Assembly: GCF_021412625.1 (NCBI RefSeq)
Contig: NZ_JAKCFI010000002.1
Span: 930,001 to 994,000, forward strand
Origin: Myxococcus stipitatus
GTDB lineage: Bacteria > Myxococcota > Myxococcia > Myxococcales > Myxococcaceae
Direction: 5' to 3'
Length of the DNA: 64,000 nt
Shown: positions 50,785 to 59,153 of the stretch, one piece after another
How the letters are laid out: every line of letters starts with the position of its first letter
Position numbering within the stretch: position 1 is the first letter of the stretch
The notes under the pieces: generated by a model
The model's input: only the letters and a program-made list of their open reading frames with translations
Told to the model about the DNA's origin: nothing
The model's database searches: none
Made by a program: the position numbers and the translations under genes

Positions 50785-51759
50785 ATGCCCGCCCTCGTGG
50801 ACACGCTCCGGGCCGCGCGCGCCAGACGCGGCCCCCTGCTGACCGACCCCCGCACCACCGCCTTCCGAGTCCTCCAGGGCGACGCGGATGGCGTGCCCGA
50901 CGTGACCGCGGACCAGTTCGGCGGCCTGTGCGTCATCAGCCTCTATCGCGACTTCGCGCCCCGGGACGAAGAGGCGCTGCTCGACGCCGCCGTCGCCGCG
51001 TGGGCCCCGACGAGCGTCTATCTCAAGCGCCGTCCCCGCGAGGCGCGGGTCCTGGCCAACGTGGCGAAGGACTCGCTCGCGCCGGAAGCCGCCGCGCGGG
51101 GCGAGTCGGTGGACGCCCTCACCGCGACGGAGAACGGCCTGTCCTTCCTCATCCGCCCCGGCCAGGGCCTGTCCGTGGGCCTCTACCTCGACATGCGCGA
51201 CACGCGCGCGTGGCTGTTGGGGGAGGCGCGGGGGCGCACGGTGCTCAACCTCTTCGCGTACACATGCGCCTTCGGCGTCGTCGCGCGTGCGGGTGGCGCG
51301 AAGCGGGCGCTCAACATCGACGCCAGCCGCCGCGTCCTGGAGTGGGGCGAGGAGAACGCGCGCCTCAACGGACAGCCCGTGGACCGCTACGACTACATCG
51401 CGGGCGACGTCTTCGACTGGCTCCGACGGCTGGCGAAGAAGGGCGAAGCCTTCGACCTCGTCATCGCCGACCCGCCGTCGTTCTCCACGACGAAGGAGGC
51501 CCGCTTCTCCGCGGCGCGCGACTATGCCCGGCTGGCCGAGGCCGCCGCGCGCGTGGTGGCCCCCGGTGGACGACTGGTTGCCTGCTGCAACCACGCGGGG
51601 CTGCCCATGAAGCGCTTCGAGGCCATGGTGTCGGAGGGGCTCGCCCTGACGGGGCGACAGGGACGGGTGGTGGGCTCGTTGGCTCCCTCGTCCCTCGACT
51701 TTCCGACACCGGACGGACAGGAACCCGCCTTGAAGGTGGCCCTCGTCCAACTTCGTTAG
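50785..51759 (+). CDS. RlmI/RlmK-like class I SAM-dependent rRNA methyltransferase
   Basis: 324 residues from the ATG at 50785, 13 bases after the amidohydrolase stop. SAM-binding motif NLFAYTCAFG (residues 155-164), NIDASRRVLEWGEENARLN, and catalytic DPPSF (229-233) with CCNHAG near the C-terminus are those of the RlmI family, which forms 5-methylcytosine in 23S rRNA. RlmI proper is about 396 residues with an N-terminal PUA domain. This protein starts directly at the RVLQGDADGVPDVTADQ segment and so lacks the PUA domain; substrate may differ. Confidence 0.87.
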   Translation: MPALVDTLRAARARRGPLLTDPRTTAFRVLQGDADGVPDVTADQFGGLCVISLYRDFAPRDEEALLDAAVAAWAPTSVYLKRRPREARVLANVAKDSLAPEAAARGESVDALTATENGLSFLIRPGQGLSVGLYLDMRDTRAWLLGEARGRTVLNLFAYTCAFGVVARAGGAKRALNIDASRRVLEWGEENARLNGQPVDRYDYIAGDVFDWLRRLAKKGEAFDLVIADPPSFSTTKEARFSAARDYARLAEAAARVVAPGGRLVACCNHAGLPMKRFEAMVSEGLALTGRQGRVVGSLAPSSLDFPTPDGQEPALKVALVQLR

Positions 51760-51781
51760 CGCCCGGGGCCCGGCGCGGGTA

Positions 51782-53092
51782 ATGTTCCGTCACGTCATGT
51801 CTCCCGCCGCACCGCAGCAGCGCGACACCGGTCGCTTTGGCAAGTACCGGCTCATCGACCGGATCGCCGTGGGAGGGATGGCGGAGATCTTCCTCGCGAA
51901 CCAGGAAGGCGAGGACGGACGCGAGTCGCCCGTCGTCATCAAGCGCATCCGTCCGCACCTGTCCAAGCACGCGGCCTTCGTGAAGATGTTCCTCAACGAG
52001 GCGCGGCTGGCCGCCCAGCTCAACCACCCCAACGTGGTGCAGATCCACGACCTGGGGAAGATCGCGGAGAGCTACTTCATCGCCATGGAGTACGTGGCGG
52101 GCCGGGACATGCGCCGGGTCGTCCCCAAGGCGGAGGCGCTCGGCATCCCCTTCCCGCTGGTGTACGCGGTGAAGATTGCCTCGTGTGTCTGCGCGGGACT
52201 CCACCACGCGCACACCAAGGCGGACATCTACGACAACCCGCTCAACATCGTGCACCGGGACGTGTCGCCGGAGAACATCGTCGTCTCCTTCGACGGCTCG
52301 GTGAAGATCCTCGACTTCGGTATCGCCAAGGCCGCCAACCAGGTGAGCCAGACGCGCACGGGCGAAATCAAGGGCAAGCTCAGCTACATGAGCCCGGAGC
52401 AGTGCCTGGGCAAGGCGCTCGACTGTCGCAGCGACATCTTCTCGCTGGGCGTGGTGCTCTACGAGTGGCTCACCGGCTTCAAGCTCTTCACCGGCGAGTC
52501 GGAGGTCGCGGTGATGCGCAGCATCACCGAGGGGAAGATCTACGCTCCCTCGTACTTCCGGGAGGACCTGCCGGAGAAGGTCGAGCTCATCCTCATGAAG
52601 GCGCTGGAGCGCGACCGCGACCGGCGCTACCAGTCCGCGGCGGAGATGCAGCGCGACCTCGACGCGTTCCTGGACGCGTACGACTTCACGCCCACGCCGC
52701 TGCACCTGGCCAACTTCATCAAGCAGCTCTTCGAGGAGGAGCTCCAGGAGGAGCAGCGGCGCCAGCGCTCCCGCGCCGCCACCGCGCCCACGTCCGAGGA
52801 GGCGCTGGAGCTTTCGGACGTGGTGGCCGCGCTGGACCCGGGGGCGCCCTCGGTCCCTCCGGAGCTCCCCGCGCCGGAGTCGTCCCCGGCCGTCACCGCG
52901 CCCATCACCCTCCCGCCTGGCATCGCCGCCCTGGCGCCGGGGGGGCCCGACGTGCGGACCGAGCCTCACATGCTGGCCGTCCCCCTCTCGAGGGAGGTGG
53001 CGGAGGCGGTCGACGCCGTCGCGCGCCGCAACGGCGTGTCGGCCGGGCGCATGGTGGCGGAGCTCCTCGAGGCCTGGCTCAAGTACCGCTGA
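51782..53092 (+). CDS. Hanks-type Ser/Thr protein kinase with C-terminal ribbon-helix-helix-like segment
   Basis: 436 residues (or 431 if started at the ATG five codons later). The kinase domain spans about 20-300: glycine-rich loop IAVGGMAEIF, Lys54 (VVIKRI), HRD at 158-160 (HRDVSPEN), DFG at 178-180, and GKLSYMSPEQ in the activation segment. No transmembrane helix is present, so it is cytoplasmic. A Pro/Ala-rich linker leads to residues 395-436, MLAVPLSREVAEAVDAVARR then SAGRMVAELLEAWLKYR. The first strand and two helices resemble a ribbon-helix-helix DNA-binding unit. Its stop is one base before truA. Confidence 0.92.
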   Translation: MFRHVMSPAAPQQRDTGRFGKYRLIDRIAVGGMAEIFLANQEGEDGRESPVVIKRIRPHLSKHAAFVKMFLNEARLAAQLNHPNVVQIHDLGKIAESYFIAMEYVAGRDMRRVVPKAEALGIPFPLVYAVKIASCVCAGLHHAHTKADIYDNPLNIVHRDVSPENIVVSFDGSVKILDFGIAKAANQVSQTRTGEIKGKLSYMSPEQCLGKALDCRSDIFSLGVVLYEWLTGFKLFTGESEVAVMRSITEGKIYAPSYFREDLPEKVELILMKALERDRDRRYQSAAEMQRDLDAFLDAYDFTPTPLHLANFIKQLFEEELQEEQRRQRSRAATAPTSEEALELSDVVAALDPGAPSVPPELPAPESSPAVTAPITLPPGIAALAPGGPDVRTEPHMLAVPLSREVAEAVDAVARRNGVSAGRMVAELLEAWLKYR

Positions 53093-53093
53093 C

Positions 53094-53891
53094 ATGCCCC
53101 GGCTGAAGCTGACGCTCGAATACGAGGGCACGCGGTATGTCGGGTGGCAGGTGCAGCCCAATGGCCCGTCGCTCCAGGGCGTGCTGGAGGGGGCGCTGGC
53201 GAAGCTGCTCGGCGCGCCGGTGTCGGTGCGCTCCGCCGGTCGCACCGACGCGGGCGTCCACGCCACCGGGCAGGTGGTGAGCTTCGACACGGAGCGCGTG
53301 CTGCCCATGAAGGCCTACGTCATGGGGCTCAACAGCCTGCTGCCGGAGGACGTGGCGGTGGTGGACGCGGTGGAGGCGCCGGAGGGTTTCGACCCGCGCC
53401 GCTGGTCCCGGGGCAAGCGCTACCGTTACCGCGTCAGCAATCGCCGCTCCCGCTCCCCCCTGCGGCGCGTGACGCATTGGGAGGTCTTCGCGCCGCTGGA
53501 CGTGGAGGCCATGCGCCGCGCGGCGGCGCACCTGGTGGGACGGCATGACTACTCGTCCTTCCGGGCGGCGGATTGCCAGGCGAAGCACGCGGTGCGCGAG
53601 GTGTGGAAGGTGGCGGTGGAGGGGGCTCCGGGAGCGGACATCGCCTTCGTGGTGGAGGGCACGGCCTTCCTGAAGCACATGGTGCGCAACCTGGTGGGGA
53701 CGCTGGTGGAGGTGGGCAAGGGGCGCAAGCCGGAGTCCTGGGTCGCCGACGTGCTGGCCGCCAGGGACCGCAAGCGCGCCGGGCCCACGGCGCCGGCTCA
53801 CGGGTTGGTGATGGAGGAGGTGTTCTACGGGGAGGGGCCGCCTCCTCGGACGCCAGGGGCCTTGGCGGACGCGGACGAGGACGAGGGCTGA
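53094..53891 (+). CDS. truA: tRNA pseudouridine synthase A
   Basis: 265 residues. Catalytic Asp52 lies in SAGRTDAGVHATGQ, the TruA signature; LTLEYEGTRYVGWQ at the N-terminus, KRYRYRV and GTAFLKHMVRNLVGTLVEVG in the second half are also diagnostic. It forms pseudouridine at positions 38-40 of the tRNA anticodon stem. The ATG follows the kinase stop by one base. The last 30 residues are an acidic extension (ALADADEDEG). Confidence 0.96.
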   Translation: MPRLKLTLEYEGTRYVGWQVQPNGPSLQGVLEGALAKLLGAPVSVRSAGRTDAGVHATGQVVSFDTERVLPMKAYVMGLNSLLPEDVAVVDAVEAPEGFDPRRWSRGKRYRYRVSNRRSRSPLRRVTHWEVFAPLDVEAMRRAAAHLVGRHDYSSFRAADCQAKHAVREVWKVAVEGAPGADIAFVVEGTAFLKHMVRNLVGTLVEVGKGRKPESWVADVLAARDRKRAGPTAPAHGLVMEEVFYGEGPPPRTPGALADADEDEG

Positions 53892-53911
53892 AGTGAGGTA
53901 GGCTGGCCGCC

Positions 53912-54796
53912 GTGAGTCCCAAGACGAGTGTCCTCGAGCCGCTTCGCGTCCGTATCCGCCGCTTCCAGTTCATCGTGGGACTGGGGTTCCTGGCGTTGAT
54001 TGGTGGCTCGATCCTCAGCGTGGCGCTGACGCTGCGGCTGGCCCAGCGCATCCAGGCGCTCCCCTCCACGATGCTCCGCGAGCTGGTGGCCATCCTCCTG
54101 GGGAACCTCTGGGTGCTCGGGGTGTTGCCGATGCTCTGCTACGGCGCCGCTCGGGTGATGGAGCTCCGGCCGTGGAAGACGGCGGCGGGCGCCGCGCTGT
54201 CCGGCACGGCGTTCCTCCTCTTCATGTCCTTCGCCCAGGGCGGCGTGGGGGCTCTCTGGGACGGGGGCATGGGCTCGGTGTTCAACGTCGTCGCCTTCGG
54301 CGTGGGCATCGCGCTCAGCGCCCGGGCGGTGAAGCTCGGCCGCTCCGCCGCCGAGGCGCAGAGCCAGAAGTCCCAGAGCAAGTCCGAGGAGCGCAAGTCC
54401 GAGTACGAAGAGTTCCTCCGCGCGGCGGAGCAGGGCGGTGCTCGACTCGAGCAGCGTGAGGCCGCGGCGGCCGCGCAGCCCTCGCCCGAGGCCACGAACG
54501 GCGCGGCTCCGTCGGCGGGCGACGTGGCTGCCACGCCCGCGGCTGAGTCCGGGCGCGACGCGGCGCCGTTGGCGAGTGCCGCGGCGGCCCTGCGGTCCGC
54601 TGCCGACGCTGGACGCGGCGCGGATGCCGCGGCGGTCGCAGTGGCCGGCGCGCTCCAGGATGCGGCGCAGGGAGGCGTGAGTCCGGAGGACTCGGCCTCC
54701 GCGCGTGAGGGGGCCGTGCGAGGCGAGCCGGCCCCTGGCGTGGAATCCATCCCCACGCCCGTGGAAGACGCCGCGACAGGACGGTCCTCCTCGTAG
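53912..54796 (+). CDS. Membrane protein with long Ala-rich cytoplasmic tail, unknown function
   Basis: 294 residues from the GTG at 53912. Four hydrophobic helices (FIVGLGFLALIGGSILSVAL; ELVAILLGNLWVLGVLPML; TAAGAALSGTAFLLFMSF; VFNVVAFGVGIALSA) fill the first 145 residues. A charged segment (SQSKSEERKSEYEEFLRAAE) and about 120 residues of low-complexity Ala/Gly/Glu sequence follow. No family is recognised. It follows truA after 20 bases and may be in the same transcript. Confidence 0.7.
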   Translation: MSPKTSVLEPLRVRIRRFQFIVGLGFLALIGGSILSVALTLRLAQRIQALPSTMLRELVAILLGNLWVLGVLPMLCYGAARVMELRPWKTAAGAALSGTAFLLFMSFAQGGVGALWDGGMGSVFNVVAFGVGIALSARAVKLGRSAAEAQSQKSQSKSEERKSEYEEFLRAAEQGGARLEQREAAAAAQPSPEATNGAAPSAGDVAATPAAESGRDAAPLASAAAALRSAADAGRGADAAAVAVAGALQDAAQGGVSPEDSASAREGAVRGEPAPGVESIPTPVEDAATGRSSS

Positions 54797-54915
54797 TGAG
54801 GAGCGGGCCGCGACACACGGCCTTCTTTCTATCGAAGACCGGAGGCCCTCCCCGCGCCAGGAGAATGCGCGGAGCAGGGCACGCTGCCCGGACGCGCCGG
54901 GCCCTCACCGCACTC

Positions 54916-56520
54916 TCAGGTTCCCACCGCCGAGGTCGGGGGCGCCGCTGGCACGGCCGTGTGGGCCTCGGCCGCGTCCGCCTGGGCGATGCGCTCGTCC
55001 AGCTCCGCCGTCAGGTGCTCGAACGCCTCCTTGCCGATGGTCGCCGACTGGTAGGCCTTGAGCAGCGACTCCTTCTCCACGATGAGCACACGGCGCACGG
55101 CCTCCTGGTGCTCCTCCTCGTGGAAGCGCATGGACTGCTGCTTCAGCTCCGCCAGCTCCTTCTCCGTCGCGGTCTCCTTCTCCTGGTAGTCCCGCTCCAA
55201 CTGGCCCAGCACGTCCGCCGGAATCTCGCGCGTGCGGCGCATGGCCTCCAGCGCGGCCAGCGCGGCGTGGATGGCGCCCAGCCGGCCTCGGGCCAGCTCG
55301 TACTGCTCCTGGTACTCGTCCTTCATGCCGGTGATGCCCAGCCGCCGCAGCAGCGGCGCCATCGTGAGGCCCTGGACGATGATGGACAGCACCACCACGC
55401 CGAACGTCATGTTCACCAACAGCTCGCGGTGCGGGAAGTCCGACGGGAGACCGAGCACCAGCACCATGGAGATGGCGCCGCGCAGCCCGCTCCACGTGAG
55501 CACCGCGCTCCATGTCCACGGCAGCCGCTCCGTCGTGCGCCGCAGCAGGGCGGACACGCCGTAGACGACCACCGCGCGCCCGGCCAGCACCGCCACGTAG
55601 GCCGCGAGGATGGGCTTCCACGACGCCAGCAGCGAGCCGACCTCCACCTCCATGCCGATGAGCAGGAACACCACCGAGTTGAGCGCGAAGGACCAGTACT
55701 CCCAGAAGCTCTCCACCGCGACGCGCACGGTGGGGCTCATGCCCTCGTGCGTGGCCCAGTTGCCGCACAACATGCCCGCCACCACCGTCGCGATGACGCC
55801 CGAGTAGTGGAAGTGCTCGGCCACCACGAACGAGCCATACGCCGCGATGACCGTGCAGGTGATCTCCACCATGGCGTCGTCCACGCGCTTGATGACCCGC
55901 GCGGCGGCGTAGCCCACCGCCGTGCCCACCAGCGCGCCCATCCCCGCCACCTTGATGAAGTCGAACACCGCCCCGCCCACCGTGAAGTGGCCTCCCATCG
56001 CCACGCCCACCACCAGCGTGAACAGCACCACGGCGGTGCCGTCGTTGAGCAGGCTCTCTCCCTCCACCAGCAGCATGAGCCGCTTGGGCGCCCCCAACGA
56101 CTTGAACAACGCCACCACCGCGATGGGGTCCGTGGACACGATGACCGACGCGAACACCAGCGCCGGAATCACCCCGAAGCCCTCGACCACGTTCATCCGC
56201 TCCACCAGCGGCGACAGGATGAGCGCCGTCAGGCCCGCGGACGCGGCCACCCCTGGAATCGCCATGGAGTGGATGGCCAGCTTGTTCTTCCAGAACTTGC
56301 GGAACTCCACATGGAAGGCCGCCTCGAACAGCAGGCCCGGCAGGATGAGCGCGAACAACAGCTCCTTGGTGAGGTGGGGCGGCTCGAACGCATGCACCGC
56401 GCCGAGCGACAACCCCGCCACCACCAGGGCCACCGTGTAGGGAATCTTGAAGTACCGCGCCGCGATGGCCACCGCGGTCGCGACTGCGAAGATGAGGACG
56501 AAGGCCAGCTCGAAATGCAT
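54916..56520 (-). CDS. CPA1-family Na+/H+ antiporter (NhaP-like)
   Basis: 534 residues from the ATG at 56520, which has AGGGAA upstream; a GTG 13 codons earlier is possible but lacks a spaced ribosome site. About 12 transmembrane helices occupy residues 1-400. The motif STDPIAVVALFKSLG with GESLLNDGTAVVLF contains the acidic pair used for cation exchange in the CPA1 family. The last 130 residues are a charged, helical cytoplasmic tail (REIPADVLGQLERDYQEKET). It exchanges Na+ or K+ for H+ in pH and salt homeostasis. Confidence 0.93.
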   Translation of the reverse strand: MHFELAFVLIFAVATAVAIAARYFKIPYTVALVVAGLSLGAVHAFEPPHLTKELLFALILPGLLFEAAFHVEFRKFWKNKLAIHSMAIPGVAASAGLTALILSPLVERMNVVEGFGVIPALVFASVIVSTDPIAVVALFKSLGAPKRLMLLVEGESLLNDGTAVVLFTLVVGVAMGGHFTVGGAVFDFIKVAGMGALVGTAVGYAAARVIKRVDDAMVEITCTVIAAYGSFVVAEHFHYSGVIATVVAGMLCGNWATHEGMSPTVRVAVESFWEYWSFALNSVVFLLIGMEVEVGSLLASWKPILAAYVAVLAGRAVVVYGVSALLRRTTERLPWTWSAVLTWSGLRGAISMVLVLGLPSDFPHRELLVNMTFGVVVLSIIVQGLTMAPLLRRLGITGMKDEYQEQYELARGRLGAIHAALAALEAMRRTREIPADVLGQLERDYQEKETATEKELAELKQQSMRFHEEEHQEAVRRVLIVEKESLLKAYQSATIGKEAFEHLTAELDERIAQADAAEAHTAVPAAPPTSAVGT

Positions 56521-56619
56521 CGTTCCCTTGCCTGCTTTGAATTCAAACGGGTCGGACACCCTACCTCAGTCGCAGTGCGGTGAGGACCCTCCAATCTCTG
56601 CGAAGTGGCGGGTGCCCGC

Positions 56620-57483
56620 TCACCCGGCGCCCAGGAGGGCCTCGAAGAGCAGGCGAGGGTCGAGCCCCGGGGGCAGGCCGGAGACGCCGCCGTCGTTCAC
56701 CTCGACGACGGCCCAGCCGCCGTCCTCCAGCATGGCGACGTCGAGGGTGAAGAAGGGCGAGTCGACGCGGCGGCCCAGCGGCTCGAAGGCGGTGAAGTCC
56801 GGCACCTCGACGTCGAACTCGTGGTACGGCTCGGCGGCGAGCAGGCGGCCCCGGCCGAAGAAGAGGCGGAACTCCAGGTGGGCGGGGCCGGTGGGCGTGC
56901 GGCCGAACACCTTGAGGGGCAGGTAGCGGCGCACGACGAGGCCCCGCTCGAAGCGCTCCCCGCGCTCCTCCACGAGCGCCGCGCAGATGCGGGCGAAGTC
57001 CTCGCGCGTGGCGCCCGCGGGCACGTAGCACGCCTCGCTCCAGCGCTCCTTGGCGGACTTCACGTGGTCCTTGATGAGCCAGGGCGGCGACCCGAGCGCG
57101 CGCGCGGCGCGCCAGGCCTCGTCCGCGTCCGTGCCTTCTGTCCACACCGAGCGCGCGGTGTAGGGGGCAAGGCGGGGGTACCAGTTCGGGAGGTAGTGCG
57201 CGGCGGCGTACTGCTCGGGCGAGGTGAACAGGCGGTGGCCCCGCTCGCGCAGGGCCTCGTCGAGCGTGGCGTACTCCTCCTCCGTGAGCATCCAGCCCCG
57301 GTACAGCAGCCGCAGCGCGCCGTGTTCGGGCACCGCCTCGAGCGCGCGGGCCAGTTGCCCCGAGAGCAGGGCGGCGAGGTCCACCTGGTACGTGTCCAGC
57401 CCGAGCGCCTCGGCGGCGTCGGCCTCCACGTCGAACGTGTCGTACTGGCCGGGGTTGCGGCCGAAGAGGATGGCGTGGGCCAT
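56620..57483 (-). CDS. ATP-grasp-fold protein, unknown substrate
   Basis: 287 residues. Segments PPWLIKDHVKSAKERWSEA, GLVVRRYLPLKVFG, FRLFFGRGRLLAAEPY and DVAMLEDGGWAVVEVNDG are those of ATP-grasp ligase-fold proteins; the last supplies the Mg2+-binding Glu and Asn. The family couples a carboxylate to an amine or thiol at the cost of ATP, but the acceptor is unknown. It begins two bases after a small zinc-ribbon gene, so the two probably form one operon. Confidence 0.78.
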   Translation of the reverse strand: MAHAILFGRNPGQYDTFDVEADAAEALGLDTYQVDLAALLSGQLARALEAVPEHGALRLLYRGWMLTEEEYATLDEALRERGHRLFTSPEQYAAAHYLPNWYPRLAPYTARSVWTEGTDADEAWRAARALGSPPWLIKDHVKSAKERWSEACYVPAGATREDFARICAALVEERGERFERGLVVRRYLPLKVFGRTPTGPAHLEFRLFFGRGRLLAAEPYHEFDVEVPDFTAFEPLGRRVDSPFFTLDVAMLEDGGWAVVEVNDGGVSGLPPGLDPRLLFEALLGAG

Positions 57484-57485
57484 GG

Positions 57486-57812
57486 CTAGTTCCCTCCCCG
57501 GCGCTTCGGCTGGAGGAGCGCCGCGCCCGGCCGTTGGACCGAGGCCAGCAGGTGCTCGGGAATCCGCGCCCGCCCGCCGAAGATGATTTCCAGCGCGTGG
57601 CGCGGGGTGGGCGCCTCGAGCGCGGCGCCGCAGCGCCGGCAGGGGCGGGCGCCGTCGTCGCAGGCGTCACACCAGAAGCGCTGACAGGTGGAGCAGTGGT
57701 GATACCGGACGGCGAATCGCGTGGGGTCCGCGGCCGCGAGGGGATTGCCCTGCGGGTCCACGGAGATGGAGACGAGACGAGGACAGCCTCCTGCACATTC
57801 TGCGATGGGCAT
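57486..57812 (-). CDS. Small zinc-ribbon protein, unknown function
   Basis: 108 residues from the ATG at 57812 (MPIAECAGGCPRLVSISVD); the upstream in-frame codons to 57968 are low-complexity and probably not translated. Two CxxC-type pairs (HHCSTCQRFWCDAC and RPCRRCGAAL) form a zinc-ribbon-like module, and AECAGGC adds two more Cys near the start. No family recognised. It is immediately upstream of the ATP-grasp gene. Confidence 0.68.
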   Translation of the reverse strand: MPIAECAGGCPRLVSISVDPQGNPLAAADPTRFAVRYHHCSTCQRFWCDACDDGARPCRRCGAALEAPTPRHALEIIFGGRARIPEHLLASVQRPGAALLQPKRRGGN

Positions 57813-58085
57813 GCACGGCCTTTCGTCGTGGGGCGCGCGCCCTCCTCCGGAGTCGTCGATGCTTCGACCGCTACGAACGACGAGAGGGGAACGCGAGCGC
57901 AGCCCTGACGCGGGCACACGCGGAGCCTGACGCACGGGCGGCGGATTCACACGCCCGGCCACGTGCATCGCTTCGACGAAGAGGAGGCGCTTCTCGTGCC
58001 CGACGGCGTGGCCGGGTGGAGCCTGACAACGCCCGGGCCCAGGCCCGCTCCAGCCCGGAAGGACGGGAGCGGGTGGGACTTCGAC

Positions 58086-59153
58086 CTACGGGTAGCAGGC
58101 CGCCTGGCGCAGGCCGGTGTCCTCGGGCAGGCCGAGCGACACGTTGAAGTTCTGCACGGCCTGGCCGGCCATGCCCTTCACCAGGTTGTCGAGCGCGGCC
58201 ATGACGGCGACGGAGCGGCCCTTCGTGGCGACGGAGATGTCGCAGAAGTTGCTGCCGGTGACGGCGGCGATGCGCGGGGTGCCCTCCACGATTCGCACGA
58301 ACTTCGAGCCCTCGTAGTAGCGGCGGAACTTCTCCGTCAGCGACTGCGTCACCACGGCTCCGCCGTGCTCCGGCCACTCGAACTGCACGGTGGCGAAGAT
58401 GCCGCGCACCATGGGGGCCGAGTGCGGCACGAAGGCGAGCCGGTGGCGCTGGGCGCCGTGGGCCACGAGCATGACCTCCACCTCCGCCTCGTGCTGGTGC
58501 TCGAGCGGCTTGTACGCGCGGAAGTCGTGCGCGCGGGTGGGGTGGTGGGTGCCCTCGCCCGGCAGCGAGCCGGAGCCGGAGGAGCCCGTCACGCCCGTCA
58601 CCGCCAAGAGGCCCAGCCCCGGCGTGGAGGCGATGGGCAGCAGCGCCAGCTGCACCGCGGTGGCGAAGCACCCCGGGTTGGCGATGCGCTTGGCGCCCTT
58701 CAAGGCCTCGCGCTTCCACTCGGTGAGGCCGTAGGTGAAGGTGCCCAGCAGGTCCGGGGCGGGGTGGGGCTTGCCGTAGGCGCCCGCGTAGCGGCCCGGG
58801 TGGTCCAGGCGGAAGTCGGACGACAGGTCCACCAGCAGGACGCGGTCGGCCAGGCCCGCCTCGGCCCACTTCTTCTCCAGGCCCACGAACTGGGTGGCCA
58901 GCTCGCCGTGGCCCAGCGCGCTGAACACCACCGGCTGCTGCGAGTCCGCCAGCCAGCGCCAGTCCGGCTCCGCCTCGAAGCGAGCCTCCACCAGCCCGCG
59001 CAGGTGCGGGTGCACCTTGTGGACCGGCTCGCCGGCGTGGTGCCGGGACACCACGCGGATGCCCGCCACCGCCGGGTGGTTGGAGAGGATCCTCAGCAGC
59101 TCGCCACCGCCAAAGCCGGAGGCCCCCAGGATGTAGATATGCGCCCGCGTCAT
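58086..59153 (-). CDS. argC: N-acetyl-gamma-glutamyl-phosphate reductase
   Basis: 355 residues from the ATG at 59153, which overlaps the stop of the previous gene (ATGA). The NADPH-binding start YILGASGFGGGELLRIL, the catalytic Cys in IANPGCFATA, and FVPHSAPMVRGIFATV are typical ArgC segments. It reduces N-acetylglutamyl phosphate to the semialdehyde in arginine synthesis. The stop ends the operon; the 273-base gap to the next gene contains GC-rich inverted sequence but no clear terminator. Confidence 0.95.
   Translation of the reverse strand: MTRAHIYILGASGFGGGELLRILSNHPAVAGIRVVSRHHAGEPVHKVHPHLRGLVEARFEAEPDWRWLADSQQPVVFSALGHGELATQFVGLEKKWAEAGLADRVLLVDLSSDFRLDHPGRYAGAYGKPHPAPDLLGTFTYGLTEWKREALKGAKRIANPGCFATAVQLALLPIASTPGLGLLAVTGVTGSSGSGSLPGEGTHHPTRAHDFRAYKPLEHQHEAEVEVMLVAHGAQRHRLAFVPHSAPMVRGIFATVQFEWPEHGGAVVTQSLTEKFRRYYEGSKFVRIVEGTPRIAAVTGSNFCDISVATKGRSVAVMAALDNLVKGMAGQAVQNFNVSLGLPEDTGLRQAACYP

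Noticed and set aside
56521..56559. Earlier GTG start for the antiporter
   Set aside because: The 13 extra residues are polar and the GTG has its Shine-Dalgarno-like bases abutting it, whereas the ATG at 56520 is well spaced.
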